A stretch of 42,271 bases of DNA from assembly GCA_029560875.1 (NCBI GenBank), contig JAKQKB010000015.1:1-42271 (forward strand). Reading direction: 5' to 3'. The translations under genes and the position numbers were made by a program. A model generated the notes under the pieces. It was not told the DNA's origin and did not search any database. It worked only from the letters and a program-made list of their open reading frames with translations. Positions 1-9,437 of this stretch are shown one piece after another. Position 1 is the first letter of the stretch. Every line of letters begins with the position of its first letter. Source of the stretch: Bacteroidota bacterium. Lineage in GTDB: Bacteria; Bacteroidota; Bacteroidia; Bacteroidales; Tenuifilaceae.

Positions 1-79
1 CGGTAAAGAAATTAAGCCCATCCTCGCAACCCGAGAGCATAACTACAGCCGATAGAATAACTACAAATCGTTTTATCAT
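1..79 (-). CDS. Lipoprotein, N-terminal fragment (runs off the left edge)
   Basis: An ATG at 79 reading leftwards opens 26 codons that continue past the window edge. The peptide begins MIKRFVVILSAVVMLSGCED: two basic residues, a hydrophobic core and the lipobox LSGC with Cys18 as the expected lipidation site. It is therefore an exported, lipid-anchored protein. Too little is present to say what the mature protein does. It diverges from mtgA, with about 180 bases between the two starts, and a match to the -7 promoter element lies at 114-121 on its strand. Confidence 0.75.
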   Translation of the reverse strand, partial: MIKRFVVILSAVVMLSGCEDGLNFFT

Positions 80-113
80 CGCTTTAACTTTTAAGTAACA
101 CTTATATTTAAAT

Positions 114-121
114 CAAAATTA
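114..121 (-). promoter_or_regulatory. Candidate -7 promoter element for the left-edge lipoprotein
   Basis: On the minus strand this reads TAATTTTG, fitting the Bacteroidota -7 consensus TAnnTTTG. It would start transcription about 28 bases ahead of the lipoprotein ATG. No TTTG/TTG -33 box is visible at the expected spacing, so this may be a chance match in AT-rich DNA. Confidence 0.3.
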
Positions 122-259
122 GTGGATTCTTTATTAAATGAAAAATTTGGGTTTACTTTTCTTTCATGCAAAATATTCTAACTGTAAAACTTTTCATAAA
201 TCTAGTCCATAAAACTTATACAATAAATTTATACTTTAGCATTTTAGAAAATTGATTAA

Positions 260-1015
260 ATGGATTCCAAATCAACCCACACTAAAAATAAATGGTATAG
301 GCCAATAGTACGCTTATTTATACTATCATCATTAACATTTTTAGCAACCACCATAATTTTAGCCATACTTCTTTCGTTTATCAACCCTAACCTAACTATG
401 CTTATGGTTATTAAACGACACTCAACCAACGAACAAGGTGGAGGTGAGAGAATTCGGAAAAACTGGGTTAGCATTGAAAATATATCACCCAATGCAGTAC
501 TTGCCGTTTGTGCCGCTGAGGATGGCAAATTTATGGAACATAACGGTTTTGATTGGGAAGCCATTAAAAAGGCGATGAAAAATAATAAAAAAGGAAAAAA
601 ACTTCGTGGGGCAAGTACTATATCGCAACAAACGGCTAAGAATCTTTTCTTATGGCCTAAACGTTCGTGGGTTAGAAAAGGACTAGAGGCATATTTTACC
701 TTCTTAATTGAAACCTTTTGGAGCAAAAAAAGGATAATGGAGGTTTACCTTAACGTTGCAGAATTTGGCAAAGGAATTTATGGTGTGGAAAAAGCATCGC
801 AGATATACTACAAAAAATCGGCAAAGCAACTTACCCGACACGAATCGGCCATGCTTGCAACAGTTCTGCCATTCCCTTCAAAAAGAAATCCTGCAAAACC
901 TAGTAGCTATATGTTCAGGTATCAAAACACTATTTTGCGCAATATGAATGGTTTAGGGCGAATTGATTTGGAAAACAAAGCACAAAGCACCAACAAAAAT
1001 AAGAGAAACAAGTAA
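260..1015 (+). CDS. mtgA: Monofunctional peptidoglycan glycosyltransferase (GT51)
   Basis: Polymerises lipid II into glycan strands at the outer face of the inner membrane, without a transpeptidase domain. A single N-terminal membrane anchor spans about residues 17-41. GT51 motifs follow in order: AAEDGKF at 85-91 with the probable catalytic Glu87, RGASTISQQTAKN at 116-128, RKxxE at 139-143, and EVYLN at 161-165. At 251 residues it has the usual length of MtgA, and no penicillin-binding domain follows. The ATG at 260 gives a short basic cytoplasmic N-terminus before the anchor. The stop lies 12 bases before the TPR-protein start, so the two are probably co-transcribed. The last 20 residues are Lys/Asn-rich. 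Confidence 0.93.
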   Translation: MDSKSTHTKNKWYRPIVRLFILSSLTFLATTIILAILLSFINPNLTMLMVIKRHSTNEQGGGERIRKNWVSIENISPNAVLAVCAAEDGKFMEHNGFDWEAIKKAMKNNKKGKKLRGASTISQQTAKNLFLWPKRSWVRKGLEAYFTFLIETFWSKKRIMEVYLNVAEFGKGIYGVEKASQIYYKKSAKQLTRHESAMLATVLPFPSKRNPAKPSSYMFRYQNTILRNMNGLGRIDLENKAQSTNKNKRNK

Positions 1016-1027
1016 AGAACAGAACTC

Positions 1028-2986
1028 TTGAAAAGAAGACTAATAAAACTTTCATTTTTGCTTTGGGGAATTATACTCACAAATACCTCATTCGGACAAC
1101 TTAACAAGGCTTACTTTTTCTTTAAGGGAGAGGAACTGCTATCTAAACAAAAATTTAACGAAGCCCTCCCCTACCTAAATACCTTAATTGGCATTGACTC
1201 CACACTATACGAGGGATGGTTTTTACGCGGGGTAGCTAAATACAATCTTGGTGATTTATATGGCGCAATTTCCGATTTCGATAAAACAATAAAAATTAAC
1301 CCTGTGTTTGCCCAGGTGCATCACTATAAGGCAATAGCCCTAAATAGAGTATCGCAACATAAGCAGGCTTTGGTTGAAATTTGGGCTGCGCTAGAGCTAA
1401 AGCCAAATTCCCCCGATTTTCTATTCATTGAGGGTATTACCCATTTTCAAATGCAGGATTACGCAAAGGCCATAGAGATATTTAGCAAGGTTATTCGGTT
1501 GGACGCTTCAAATCCTGATGCTTGGATTAACCGTGGTTCTGCACGTTTGCTTAGCAGCGATACCCTAGGAGCTTTAAGCGATTATAATTTGGCCATAAAA
1601 GTCAACCCATTCTATGCAAACGCATACTCGCGTCGTGGAATTCTGAATGCTGAATTAAACAAACCTACACTGGCCCTAGCAGACCTAAACCAAGCCATTA
1701 AGCTGGATTCATTATCAATTGATAATTACTTTAACCGCGCCCTAGTATTCTACAACCTAAAACAACCACAAAATGCACTTGCCGACCTTAACAAAGTGCT
1801 CTCTATTGATTCCAAATACTCACTGGCACTATTCAACAGGGCAATTATTAATTACCAGATAGATAACTGGCAAATTGCCCTTGACGATTTAACCAAACTT
1901 ACCGCGCTTAATCCCGAGAATGTCCTTATTCATTACTACCGAGGTTCAATCTACTACGAGAAGAAACAGTACCAAAAAGCAATCAACGACTTTACAACTG
2001 CAATAAACATATTCCCCGATTTTGCCAACGCATATATCAATAGAGCAGATGTTAAAGTTCAGATTGGCGATTTAAAAGGTGCAGAAACCGACTATAATAC
2101 TGGGAAACAACTTATCGAAAAGTATAAAGGAACAAACCAGCAGAACTTCGCTTCAATTTTGGACTCAAGCGGAAAGTTTAATAAACTGATATCGCTGGAA
2201 AGGGATTTAAACTCAGCATCTAAGTTAAGCATTATGCAGAATAACTTTAAGGTAACATCAGCCTTTATGCCAATGATGAGGCTTTGCTTGAATTATCCTA
2301 TGCAAAAGGTTGCTCTAATCTTCGAGAAAAATGAATGGCTAGATTCCATAAATAACAATTTACCCGAAAACTATAAACTTACACTAAGCACTAAAACAGA
2401 CAATAGAGCGAAGGAAATCTCTGTTCAAACTATCGATTCAGTTTTGAATAAAAATCCTTACAGGTCATTACTCCGAGGTATAGTTCTGAATGAAAAAGGT
2501 AGATACGCCAATGCTAAAGTTGAGTATCAAAAAGCGGTTCAAACCGATAAAGCCAACCCGTTAATACAACTTAACCTAATCGCATCAAATACCGATATGG
2601 CCCGATTTATTGAGAGTTTTGGAGATGAATCCAAAACTTTAGCTGTACTGGCAAAACCCACCACCGATACAAAAAACAGCACATCGTACGCAGCATACAC
2701 CGAGGCTATTGACGATTTAAAAGAACTTTTACCTCTGGCCGACAAAGCAACTATTGCCTACAACATTGGAGTGGTTTATACACTTGCAAACAATTTCACT
2801 GAAGCCATAAACTGGTATAGTAGCTCTATTGCAGAAAATAAAGGGCAGGCAAGCGCTTACTACAACCGAGGCCTAGCATATCTATTAACAGGAAACCATA
2901 ATCAAGGCTGTATTGATTTAAGTACCGCTGGTGAACTTGGTATTCCCGAAGCCTACGATGCACTAAACCGTTTCTGTGTAAAATAG
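1028..2986 (+). CDS. Secreted TPR-repeat protein
   Basis: A 652-residue exported protein built mainly of tetratricopeptide repeats. The start is TTG at 1028. It is chosen because a good signal peptide begins exactly there (MKRRLIKLSFLLWGIILTNT, cleavage near FGQ at residues 22-24) and because it sits 12 bases after mtgA. About ten TPR units cover residues 30-360, with typical A-x-x-D/x-x-A-I and N/P-x-x-A signatures. Residues about 370-480 do not look like TPRs, and two or three further units return near 480-520 and 570-650. TPR arrays are protein-binding scaffolds. The mtgA neighbour makes an envelope-assembly role conceivable, but nothing in the sequence proves it. No anchor or lipobox is seen, so it is probably periplasmic or loosely envelope-associated. 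Confidence 0.85.
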   Translation: MKRRLIKLSFLLWGIILTNTSFGQLNKAYFFFKGEELLSKQKFNEALPYLNTLIGIDSTLYEGWFLRGVAKYNLGDLYGAISDFDKTIKINPVFAQVHHYKAIALNRVSQHKQALVEIWAALELKPNSPDFLFIEGITHFQMQDYAKAIEIFSKVIRLDASNPDAWINRGSARLLSSDTLGALSDYNLAIKVNPFYANAYSRRGILNAELNKPTLALADLNQAIKLDSLSIDNYFNRALVFYNLKQPQNALADLNKVLSIDSKYSLALFNRAIINYQIDNWQIALDDLTKLTALNPENVLIHYYRGSIYYEKKQYQKAINDFTTAINIFPDFANAYINRADVKVQIGDLKGAETDYNTGKQLIEKYKGTNQQNFASILDSSGKFNKLISLERDLNSASKLSIMQNNFKVTSAFMPMMRLCLNYPMQKVALIFEKNEWLDSINNNLPENYKLTLSTKTDNRAKEISVQTIDSVLNKNPYRSLLRGIVLNEKGRYANAKVEYQKAVQTDKANPLIQLNLIASNTDMARFIESFGDESKTLAVLAKPTTDTKNSTSYAAYTEAIDDLKELLPLADKATIAYNIGVVYTLANNFTEAINWYSSSIAENKGQASAYYNRGLAYLLTGNHNQGCIDLSTAGELGIPEAYDALNRFCVK

Positions 2987-3006
2987 TATTTTCAATACAA
3001 ATTGAT

Positions 3007-3014
3007 TAAATTTG
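3007..3014 (+). promoter_or_regulatory. Candidate -7 promoter element for the serine hydrolase
   Basis: TAAATTTG matches TAnnTTTG and would leave a 5' UTR of roughly 90 bases before the ATG at 3114. No -33 box is evident. Suggestive only. Confidence 0.3.
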
Positions 3015-3113
3015 ATATGTTAGATTCTGCAACTTTATTGCTGTAATCATAACATTACATTAAACTAAACATCAATAAGAAGCATCAAAAGTAAAAATCA
3101 AAAAAACATAATC

Positions 3114-4664
3114 ATGAAGAAATTACTCATTGTTTTTTCTTTCTTTTTTGTTGCACCGTTGTTTTTATTGGGGCAAACAAAGCAGAAGGTTGACCTAAAG
3201 CAACTCGACAAGTACTATGAGAAAATGGTAACCGATTGGGGTGTTCCAAGTGCATCAATAGGCATAGTAAAAGATGGTAAATTAGTTTATGTAGGGGCTT
3301 TTGGAACTCTAGAGCAAGGTAAAGACATTAAACCCAACGGCAATACTCTTTACGGAATAGCATCGAACTCAAAGGCATTTACTGCTGCAATAATTGGAAT
3401 GCTTGTGCAGGAAGGTAAACTTAACTGGAACGATAAGGTAAAAAAATATCTTCCTTACTTTGAGGTTTATGACCCTTGGGTAAGCAACAATGTTACAATT
3501 AGAGATTTACTCAGTCACCGAGTAGGTCTTGGCACCTTTAGTGGCGACTTAATTTGGTACAAATCAGACTTTAGTGCAGAGGAGGTTGTTAAGCACTCAA
3601 AACATCTTCAAAAAGCTTTCGATTTTAGGGCAGGTTACGGTTATTCGAATGTTATGTACATTGCCGCAGGCGAGGTTATAAGGGCCGTTACTGGAAAAAG
3701 TTGGAGCCAAAATGTAAAGGAGCGAATATTCGACCCACTTGGAATGAACCGAACAGTTACATCGCCTAAAAAACTATCCGAGAAAGGAAACTATGTAACC
3801 CCACACGCATTGGAGAAAAATGTGAACATTCCTATTGAGTGGGTTGATTGGGAAGAAATTGGAGCGTTAGGTGGTGTTATAACTAGCGTCAACGATGTTT
3901 CCAAATGGATGATTTTTATGCTAAACCGTGGTATTAATGGAACTGATACCTTGCTAACTAAATCAACAATTAACCTGCTCTGGACCCCTCATTCAAACTT
4001 TGTTGTAGACCATACCTCAAAATACGACCAAGGACGACACTTTAGCGCCTACGGATTAGGTTGGGGGCTCGGCGATTTTAACGGTAGATTAAGAGTTTCG
4101 CATACAGGAGCAATTGACGGAATGATTACCGCTGTAACCCTAATTCCCGACGAAAATTTAGGTGTTGTGGTACTAACCAATGGAATGAATAGCCCTATTA
4201 CTGCTGCTACCAACTACGCTCTCGACCAATTTATGGGAACGGGAAACAAGGATTGGTCCACTGAACTACTTGCCAGAACTAAAGCACGTGAAAAAGCCGA
4301 CGACAGAATATCCAGCAGAATTGAAAAAAGAGTGGCCAATACTAGTCCATCGTTACCCCTAGAAAAATATGAAGGTACTTATATGTCTGATATTTTTGGT
4401 AAAATATGGATAATACAAAAGGAGAATAAACTTCACCTAAAGTTTGAACACTCAGAACAACTATCGGCAACTCTAGAGCACTGGCATTACGATGTATGGA
4501 AAATTAGCTGGGATTACCCACATGCTTGGTTCAGCTTTGGGACAATCAAATTCAATATGGATAATAATCTGAATATTAAAGGCATGGACTTTGACGTTCC
4601 GAACGATGACATCTTTTTTGAAGAGTTAAAACCTTACAGAATTAAAGAAGAGGTTAAACGATAA
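3114..4664 (+). CDS. Secreted serine hydrolase, class C beta-lactamase fold, with DUF3471-like C-domain
   Basis: A penicillin-binding/class C beta-lactamase-type hydrolase, probably an esterase, peptidase or amidase in the periplasm; the family does not allow the substrate to be read off. A signal peptide occupies residues 1-20 (ends LLLG, mature protein starts at Gln21). Active-site motifs are complete: SNSK at 84-87 (Ser84 nucleophile, Lys87), YSN at 177-179, and HTG at 330-332 replacing the KTG of true beta-lactamases. Residues about 415-505 form a beta-rich C-terminal domain resembling DUF3471. Total length is 516 residues. It stands alone, with 127 bases before it and a strong terminator 20 bases after it. 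Antibiotic hydrolysis is not implied. Confidence 0.88.
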   Translation: MKKLLIVFSFFFVAPLFLLGQTKQKVDLKQLDKYYEKMVTDWGVPSASIGIVKDGKLVYVGAFGTLEQGKDIKPNGNTLYGIASNSKAFTAAIIGMLVQEGKLNWNDKVKKYLPYFEVYDPWVSNNVTIRDLLSHRVGLGTFSGDLIWYKSDFSAEEVVKHSKHLQKAFDFRAGYGYSNVMYIAAGEVIRAVTGKSWSQNVKERIFDPLGMNRTVTSPKKLSEKGNYVTPHALEKNVNIPIEWVDWEEIGALGGVITSVNDVSKWMIFMLNRGINGTDTLLTKSTINLLWTPHSNFVVDHTSKYDQGRHFSAYGLGWGLGDFNGRLRVSHTGAIDGMITAVTLIPDENLGVVVLTNGMNSPITAATNYALDQFMGTGNKDWSTELLARTKAREKADDRISSRIEKRVANTSPSLPLEKYEGTYMSDIFGKIWIIQKENKLHLKFEHSEQLSATLEHWHYDVWKISWDYPHAWFSFGTIKFNMDNNLNIKGMDFDVPNDDIFFEELKPYRIKEEVKR

Positions 4665-4683
4665 GAATATCTACCAACATGAA

Positions 4684-4711
4684 GCGGTCATTCATTGTGA
4701 CCGCTTTTTTT
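4684..4711 (+). terminator. Intrinsic terminator after the serine hydrolase gene
   Basis: Perfect 7-bp stem GCGGTCA/TGACCGC (4684-4690 with 4698-4704), a 7-nt loop, then seven T residues. It lies 20 bases past the stop. The T run overlaps the last codons of the convergent MATE gene. Confidence 0.85.
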
Positions 4712-6041
4712 ATACCTTTTTGCCAATCCATTTATTCGATTTAAGATACCAATAAGAAATGGAGGTAATAAATATTCCATAAATAATCTCAGCAGCCCAA
4801 ACCCAGGTTAGGCTTGTTTTAAAAACGATAGCCATTAAATAAGCCCATAATATGTATATAAGTAGTGTTCCAACCTCAATAGCAAAAGATACTTTGGTAT
4901 TCCCTGTTCCCGAAACGCCATTGAACATTACAAACGCACCGGCCATTCCTATTGCAGCAATAGCAACTATATTGAATACGGGCAACGATTGTTCAATGAG
5001 CAAAGGATTGTTGGTATAAATTCTCAGAATCACTGTTGGAAACGAAATACATATCAAGCCCAACCCAAAAACAGCGGACATACTAAGCATAATCACCTTC
5101 TTAACCAACCGCATTACCTCCCCAGAACGCTCTTGTCCTATTAGTTGACTCACAAAGGTGTTTGTTGCCGAAGCAAATCCCCATATGGGAATCATCAGTA
5201 CAATATAAACGCTTCGCAAAATATTGGATACTGCCAGTGGTACTTCACCCATCTTCTCTATGAAAAGAAAAAATACAAACCATACAAAAATTGAGAGGAA
5301 GAACTGAAACATTAAGGGCCAAGCAACATTCAGAATCCTTACTAGTAACTTCCTATTCAAAGGTGCAAAATTGAACAAATTATACTTGCCATACCCAAAC
5401 TTGAACCGTGTGTATAGAACAAACACCACGCAACTGGTTGCCTCGGCAATAACCGATGCTAATGCTGCACCAGCAATACCCATTTCGGGAAATCCCCAAT
5501 GCCCAAATATCAGAGCATAATCAAGCACAATATTTACAACCACCATTATTGAAGTAGTTGCTGTAATTACCTTTGTTTTAGTTATTCCTACGTAAAATGA
5601 GTTAAATGAGTAATTTACGAATGCAAACAGTAGCCCAAATATTCTATAGTCAACAAATTCTTTACCGGCTCCATTAATTGCTGGCGAATCAACAACTAAT
5701 CCGAGAAAATGTCCAGAATTAAACTTCACCAAAATAATTAGCAGAACAGATATTACAGACAAAAAATAGAAAAGATGTTCAACAACCCTACCTATAGTTC
5801 TATGCGCTCCCTCTCCATACCTTCGGGCAATTATTATTTGTCCGCCAACACCAGTTCCCCAACCAATCATAAGCAAAACATGGTAGAATAACCCTCCAAT
5901 GACTCCACCTCCTAGCGCAACCTCGCCTAAACGTCCCAAGAAAGCGGTATCCGTAACGTTCAGAATGTTCTGCGCTATACTACCAAGAATAATAGGATAA
6001 GCCACACCCCATATTTGACGGGTAGATATTTTTGAGAGCAT
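4710..6041 (-). CDS. MATE family multidrug/sodium antiporter
   Basis: An inner-membrane exporter of the MATE superfamily (NorM/DinF type), expected to expel cationic or other small molecules using an H+ or Na+ gradient. The 443-residue protein is almost entirely hydrophobic, with about 12 predicted membrane helices arranged as two similar halves. Its N-terminus carries the family hallmark P-I-I-L-G-S-I-A-Q-N-I-L followed by V-D-T-A-F-L-G-R-L-G (about residues 16-40). The length is normal. It is transcribed leftwards after the peptidase gene, but a hairpin at 6081-6117 separates the two, so it may have its own promoter. Its stop codon lies inside the T run of the convergent terminator. The substrate cannot be inferred. 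Confidence 0.92.
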   Translation of the reverse strand: MLSKISTRQIWGVAYPIILGSIAQNILNVTDTAFLGRLGEVALGGGVIGGLFYHVLLMIGWGTGVGGQIIIARRYGEGAHRTIGRVVEHLFYFLSVISVLLIILVKFNSGHFLGLVVDSPAINGAGKEFVDYRIFGLLFAFVNYSFNSFYVGITKTKVITATTSIMVVVNIVLDYALIFGHWGFPEMGIAGAALASVIAEATSCVVFVLYTRFKFGYGKYNLFNFAPLNRKLLVRILNVAWPLMFQFFLSIFVWFVFFLFIEKMGEVPLAVSNILRSVYIVLMIPIWGFASATNTFVSQLIGQERSGEVMRLVKKVIMLSMSAVFGLGLICISFPTVILRIYTNNPLLIEQSLPVFNIVAIAAIGMAGAFVMFNGVSGTGNTKVSFAIEVGTLLIYILWAYLMAIVFKTSLTWVWAAEIIYGIFITSISYWYLKSNKWIGKKV

Positions 6042-6070
6042 ATAATTTACTAATGCTTAAAGTGAAAAAA

Positions 6071-6117
6071 AATATTTGGCAATTGATAATGGGGCTTCAT
6101 GCATCCCATTATCAATT
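6071..6117 (-). terminator. Hairpin terminator after the S9 peptidase gene
   Basis: A perfect 13-bp inverted repeat (6081-6093 with 6105-6117) with an 11-nt loop, 25 bases past the peptidase stop. On the minus strand it is followed after a few bases by a T-rich tract (complement of the A run at 6065-6072). The AT-rich stem and the offset T tract make it a moderate rather than strong terminator. Confidence 0.6.
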
Positions 6118-6141
6118 AACCAAATAACCAAACAAATATTC

Positions 6142-8280
6142 TTAAAGTTTTCCCTCGAAATACTTAATAATCTTATCAATCAAATGAACCCTATCCTTTC
6201 CCATTACGTTATGGTCATGCTGAGGATATACAAAGAAATCAACCTGAACACCGCTCTTTATAAACTCATGTATTAACGTTAAGCTATGCTGCATTACAAC
6301 GGTTTTATCCATATCATCGTGAATAATTAGCAGATTACCTTTTAGATTTTTTACATGGTTCTTTAAATCGGCATTTTTATATCCCTCAGGGTTTTCATCT
6401 GGCATATCCATGTATCGTTCGCCATACATAATCTCGTAGAACTTCCAATCGGTAACAGGTCCACCCGCAACGCCAACCTTGAATTGGTCTGCGGCTTTCA
6501 GCATCATCGAAATAGTCATAAATCCGCCATAACTCCAACCATGTACACCAATTCTTTCAGAATCAACATAACTTAAACTCTTTAGATATTTTAAGCCAGC
6601 CAACTGGTCAGAAACCTCTATAGAGCCCAAGTTGCGATGTATTGCTTGTTCAAAATCTGCCCCACGGTTTGATGTTCCTCTATTATCAAGTGTGAAAAGA
6701 ATAAAACCCTTATTGGCCATGTACGATTCCCATAAACGCGAACCACCCATCCACGAGTTAGTTACAAGTTGAGAATGAGGGCCACCATATACATAAACAA
6801 CCACAGGGTATTTTCTTGCTGGGTCAAAATTTATGGGTTTAATAACTCTTCCGTACAAAGTAGTTCCATCATCAGCCTTTAAGTTTACTAACTCTGGAAG
6901 TGGCACTTCGTAACCATAGTAGGGATTTGATGCCGTAAGGATATTCTTCACTATTTTACCCGAAGTAGAGTATAAATCCACCTTATTCGGAATTGTTATG
7001 CTGGAATAGAAATCGACAAAATACTTGCCATCAATACTTACCCGTGGGTAGTGAGTTCCTTCTCCGCTTGTCAATTTAACAATGTCGCCCTTTTTAATAT
7101 TTAAAGCGTAAAGGTGGCTTTCAATTGGGCTCTCCTTGGTTGCTGTAAAATATAGAATACCAGACTTCACATCGTTTTTAACAACACTGGTAACCTCCCA
7201 CTCGCCTTTCGTTAACTGCTTTAGGAGAGTTCCATCGGTTTTGTAAAGGTAAATATGGTTCCACCCATCACGTCTGCTATTCCAAATAAACTGGGTTGAA
7301 TCGTTTCCAATAAATTCAATCGGTTTAGAGGGCTCAACGTACTGCTCATCCTTTTCCTCAAAGAGTGTAGCAATAAAATTACCAGTTGTTGTGCTATACT
7401 TATTCAATTTTAAATGGTTTTGCTCACGATTCAGCACAGCAATGTAAATTGATTTTTCATCGGGACTCCATGCAATATTGGTTAAATACTGCTCCTTTGG
7501 CTCCCCTGTTTTAATTGCAATGGTTTGTCCGTTTGCAACGTTATAAACGTTAAGGGTTACCTCATGACTTTTCATTCCAGCCATAGGGTACTTAATATTC
7601 TCCACCGATGCTATTCGCTGAGTAATATCAACTAAAGGGTAATCGGTAACCATTGTTTCATCCATCCTATAGTAAGCAATGTAGTTGTTCTTGGGCGACC
7701 AAAATATCCCCTTATTAACGCCAAACTCGTTCCTATGAACCGATTGACCATTCACAATTCCAAGTTTACTATCCGATGTAATTTGCTTAACCTCATCGTT
7801 ACTATTTATCAGAAAGAGGTTATTATCGATAGTATAGGCTAACTTTGAGTTATCAGGGCTCAAATCCCAGTTGGCAGAATTCTCAACAACCTTAAGTTTA
7901 CGCTCAACCAGTTTTGTTTTGGTATTAAAAAAGATAAAGTATGGCGATGAGAAAATTTGAACAACTTCCCTATTAACCCATTTGTAATTTAACCGTTTTA
8001 ACTCTGGCAAACTATTCGATTTTAAAATCTGGTTCAAATCCTTTAAAACCAATAAGTCCAATGCCTTGCCCGAAGGTACAGCAACTTCAACAACCTTATC
8101 GCCATCAATGTAAGTATAGGACGATACATCAATCCTCCAATCGAAACCGCTTAGCGATTTTGGACCAAACTCCGAGCGTTGCTTAAGCACAGCCTGCTCT
8201 AATGTTATCTGTTTTTGCTGAGCAAAAACACCCAAGCACAAAACAACTAAAAAGAGCGCAATAACAATTCTTCTCATCAT
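6142..8280 (-). CDS. Secreted prolyl oligopeptidase family peptidase (S9B, DPP-IV type)
   Basis: A periplasmic serine peptidase of the S9 family, probably a dipeptidyl peptidase that removes N-terminal X-Pro or X-Ala dipeptides. The signal peptide is residues 1-21 (ends LGVFAQ). Residues about 90-450 form the DPP-IV N-terminal beta-propeller, and 460-712 the alpha/beta-hydrolase domain. The triad is visible: Ser583 in GWSYGG, Asp658 in HDDMD, and His690 in YPQHDHN. Length 712 fits the family. In Bacteroidota such enzymes support peptide use. It is transcribed alone or at the head of a unit with the MATE gene, with a hairpin between them. Confidence 0.92.
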   Translation of the reverse strand: MMRRIVIALFLVVLCLGVFAQQKQITLEQAVLKQRSEFGPKSLSGFDWRIDVSSYTYIDGDKVVEVAVPSGKALDLLVLKDLNQILKSNSLPELKRLNYKWVNREVVQIFSSPYFIFFNTKTKLVERKLKVVENSANWDLSPDNSKLAYTIDNNLFLINSNDEVKQITSDSKLGIVNGQSVHRNEFGVNKGIFWSPKNNYIAYYRMDETMVTDYPLVDITQRIASVENIKYPMAGMKSHEVTLNVYNVANGQTIAIKTGEPKEQYLTNIAWSPDEKSIYIAVLNREQNHLKLNKYSTTTGNFIATLFEEKDEQYVEPSKPIEFIGNDSTQFIWNSRRDGWNHIYLYKTDGTLLKQLTKGEWEVTSVVKNDVKSGILYFTATKESPIESHLYALNIKKGDIVKLTSGEGTHYPRVSIDGKYFVDFYSSITIPNKVDLYSTSGKIVKNILTASNPYYGYEVPLPELVNLKADDGTTLYGRVIKPINFDPARKYPVVVYVYGGPHSQLVTNSWMGGSRLWESYMANKGFILFTLDNRGTSNRGADFEQAIHRNLGSIEVSDQLAGLKYLKSLSYVDSERIGVHGWSYGGFMTISMMLKAADQFKVGVAGGPVTDWKFYEIMYGERYMDMPDENPEGYKNADLKNHVKNLKGNLLIIHDDMDKTVVMQHSLTLIHEFIKSGVQVDFFVYPQHDHNVMGKDRVHLIDKIIKYFEGKL

Positions 8281-8471
8281 TCAAATATTTTAAAATTGCC
8301 ACTAATATCGATATAAAATGGTAGAGTTTTGACAACAAAAATCAGTTTTAGTTTATTGTTAATAAAAGATTTGACCACAATATTTCAAAATGCCTGAAAA
8401 ACAGCTATATTTACTCAATAATATGGTTTAACTTCCTAAAATTATAGTGTTAATGGGAGTTTTATCGATGT

Positions 8472-8479
8472 TACTTTTG
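8472..8479 (+). promoter_or_regulatory. Candidate -7 promoter element for the lipoprotein/ABC operon
   Basis: TACTTTTG fits TAnnTTTG and would start transcription near 8485, about 45 bases ahead of the ATG at 8531. This position argues against the upstream in-frame ATG at 8447, which would then lie before the transcript start. No clear -33 box. Confidence 0.42.
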
Positions 8480-8530
8480 ATAATTCATTTATTTTTTATT
8501 ACTTGCACTAAACTTTTGAGATATTGTAAA

Positions 8531-9427
8531 ATGCTAGCATATAGACTGATAAAAATAGCCACCATATCTTTTGCATTAATTTTATTGTTCGGTTGTAAGT
8601 CCTCTGAAAATAAAGATAGAGCTCCTCTTGTTGCCGATGAGCCTGCTGATACCTTATCGACTCTTATTAAATTCGACAATTCTGTTTTTCCATTGCCCTC
8701 TCCTTGGCAAGTTTCTTCACTCATAAAAAAGCTAAACCTACCATATAACGATAAATTTGTTAACAAACCTGACAACTATCAAAAATATACCACATCGTTC
8801 AAGCAGTCGCTTAATCTTGGCATATATGGTACCGATTTAAGTTACCTGAACATCTACGAAAAAATTCAGGAGTCGGTTAGCTACCTTGGTACAATAAAGA
8901 AACTTAGCGAGGAACTTGGAGTTACTCAAGCATTTGAGCCAGAAGTTTTTGAATCTATTGAACGGAATATTAACAACAGAGATTCCCTAACCCGAATAAT
9001 TGCCAGAGCTTACGCTAATTCCGATTTCTACCTAAAAACAAACGACAGGCATGATATTGGCGCCCTAATAATTGCTGGCGGATGGATTGAAAGCATGTAT
9101 TTGCTTACTCAAATAGTTCAGGAAAACAACAATAGAGAAATAATAAACAGGATTGGCGAACAGAAACACCCTCTCGATAACCTAATTGAACTTTTAACAC
9201 CATTCTACTACAAATCCAGTGAGTTTTCATCATTAATAGATGATTTAATTGATATTGCTTACGAGTTCGACGGGGTTATATACTCCTACACTTACCGTGA
9301 GCCTAAAATTGACCCTGAACACAACTTAATTATTATAAATAGCCAGTCGAGAGTTATAATGTCAGAATATCATATTCAAATTATTAGCAAAAAGATTGGC
9401 GCATTACGTAATAAAATTGTTGAATAA
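8531..9427 (+). CDS. Lipoprotein of unknown function, first gene of the ABC operon
   Basis: The reading frame is open from an ATG at 8447, but the ATG at 8531 is preferred: it starts a proper lipoprotein signal (MLAYRLIKIATISFALILLF, then G-C with Cys22 lipidated), and a promoter-like -7 box at 8472 lies between the two starts. The 298-residue protein has a Ser/Asp/Glu-rich linker after Cys22 and then a largely helical body. I do not recognise a named family. A short hydrophobic segment, GALIIAGGWIESMYLL, near residues 176-191 looks like a buried helix. It is followed after 10 bases by a small secreted protein and then by a large ABC transporter, so it may act as a periplasmic partner of that transporter (inference from context). 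Confidence 0.8.
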   Translation: MLAYRLIKIATISFALILLFGCKSSENKDRAPLVADEPADTLSTLIKFDNSVFPLPSPWQVSSLIKKLNLPYNDKFVNKPDNYQKYTTSFKQSLNLGIYGTDLSYLNIYEKIQESVSYLGTIKKLSEELGVTQAFEPEVFESIERNINNRDSLTRIIARAYANSDFYLKTNDRHDIGALIIAGGWIESMYLLTQIVQENNNREIINRIGEQKHPLDNLIELLTPFYYKSSEFSSLIDDLIDIAYEFDGVIYSYTYREPKIDPEHNLIIINSQSRVIMSEYHIQIISKKIGALRNKIVE

Positions 9428-9437
9428 CCTTTAAGCT

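Noticed and set aside
256..726. Minus-strand 156-codon frame opposite mtgA
   Set aside because: It is the shadow of a clearly recognised GT51 gene and has no domain signature of its own.
2981..2998. Terminator after the TPR protein gene (GTATT-TTC-AATAC)
   Set aside because: A 5-bp AT-rich stem with a 3-nt loop and no T run is too weak.
3114..4664. Antibiotic-resistance beta-lactamase
   Set aside because: The third motif is HTG and a DUF3471-like domain follows, as in general serine hydrolases, so resistance cannot be inferred.
8447..8530. Longer start for the ABC-operon lipoprotein
   Set aside because: It would put 28 extra residues, including a second hydrophobic stretch, before a proper lipoprotein signal, and it begins upstream of the promoter-like -7 box.
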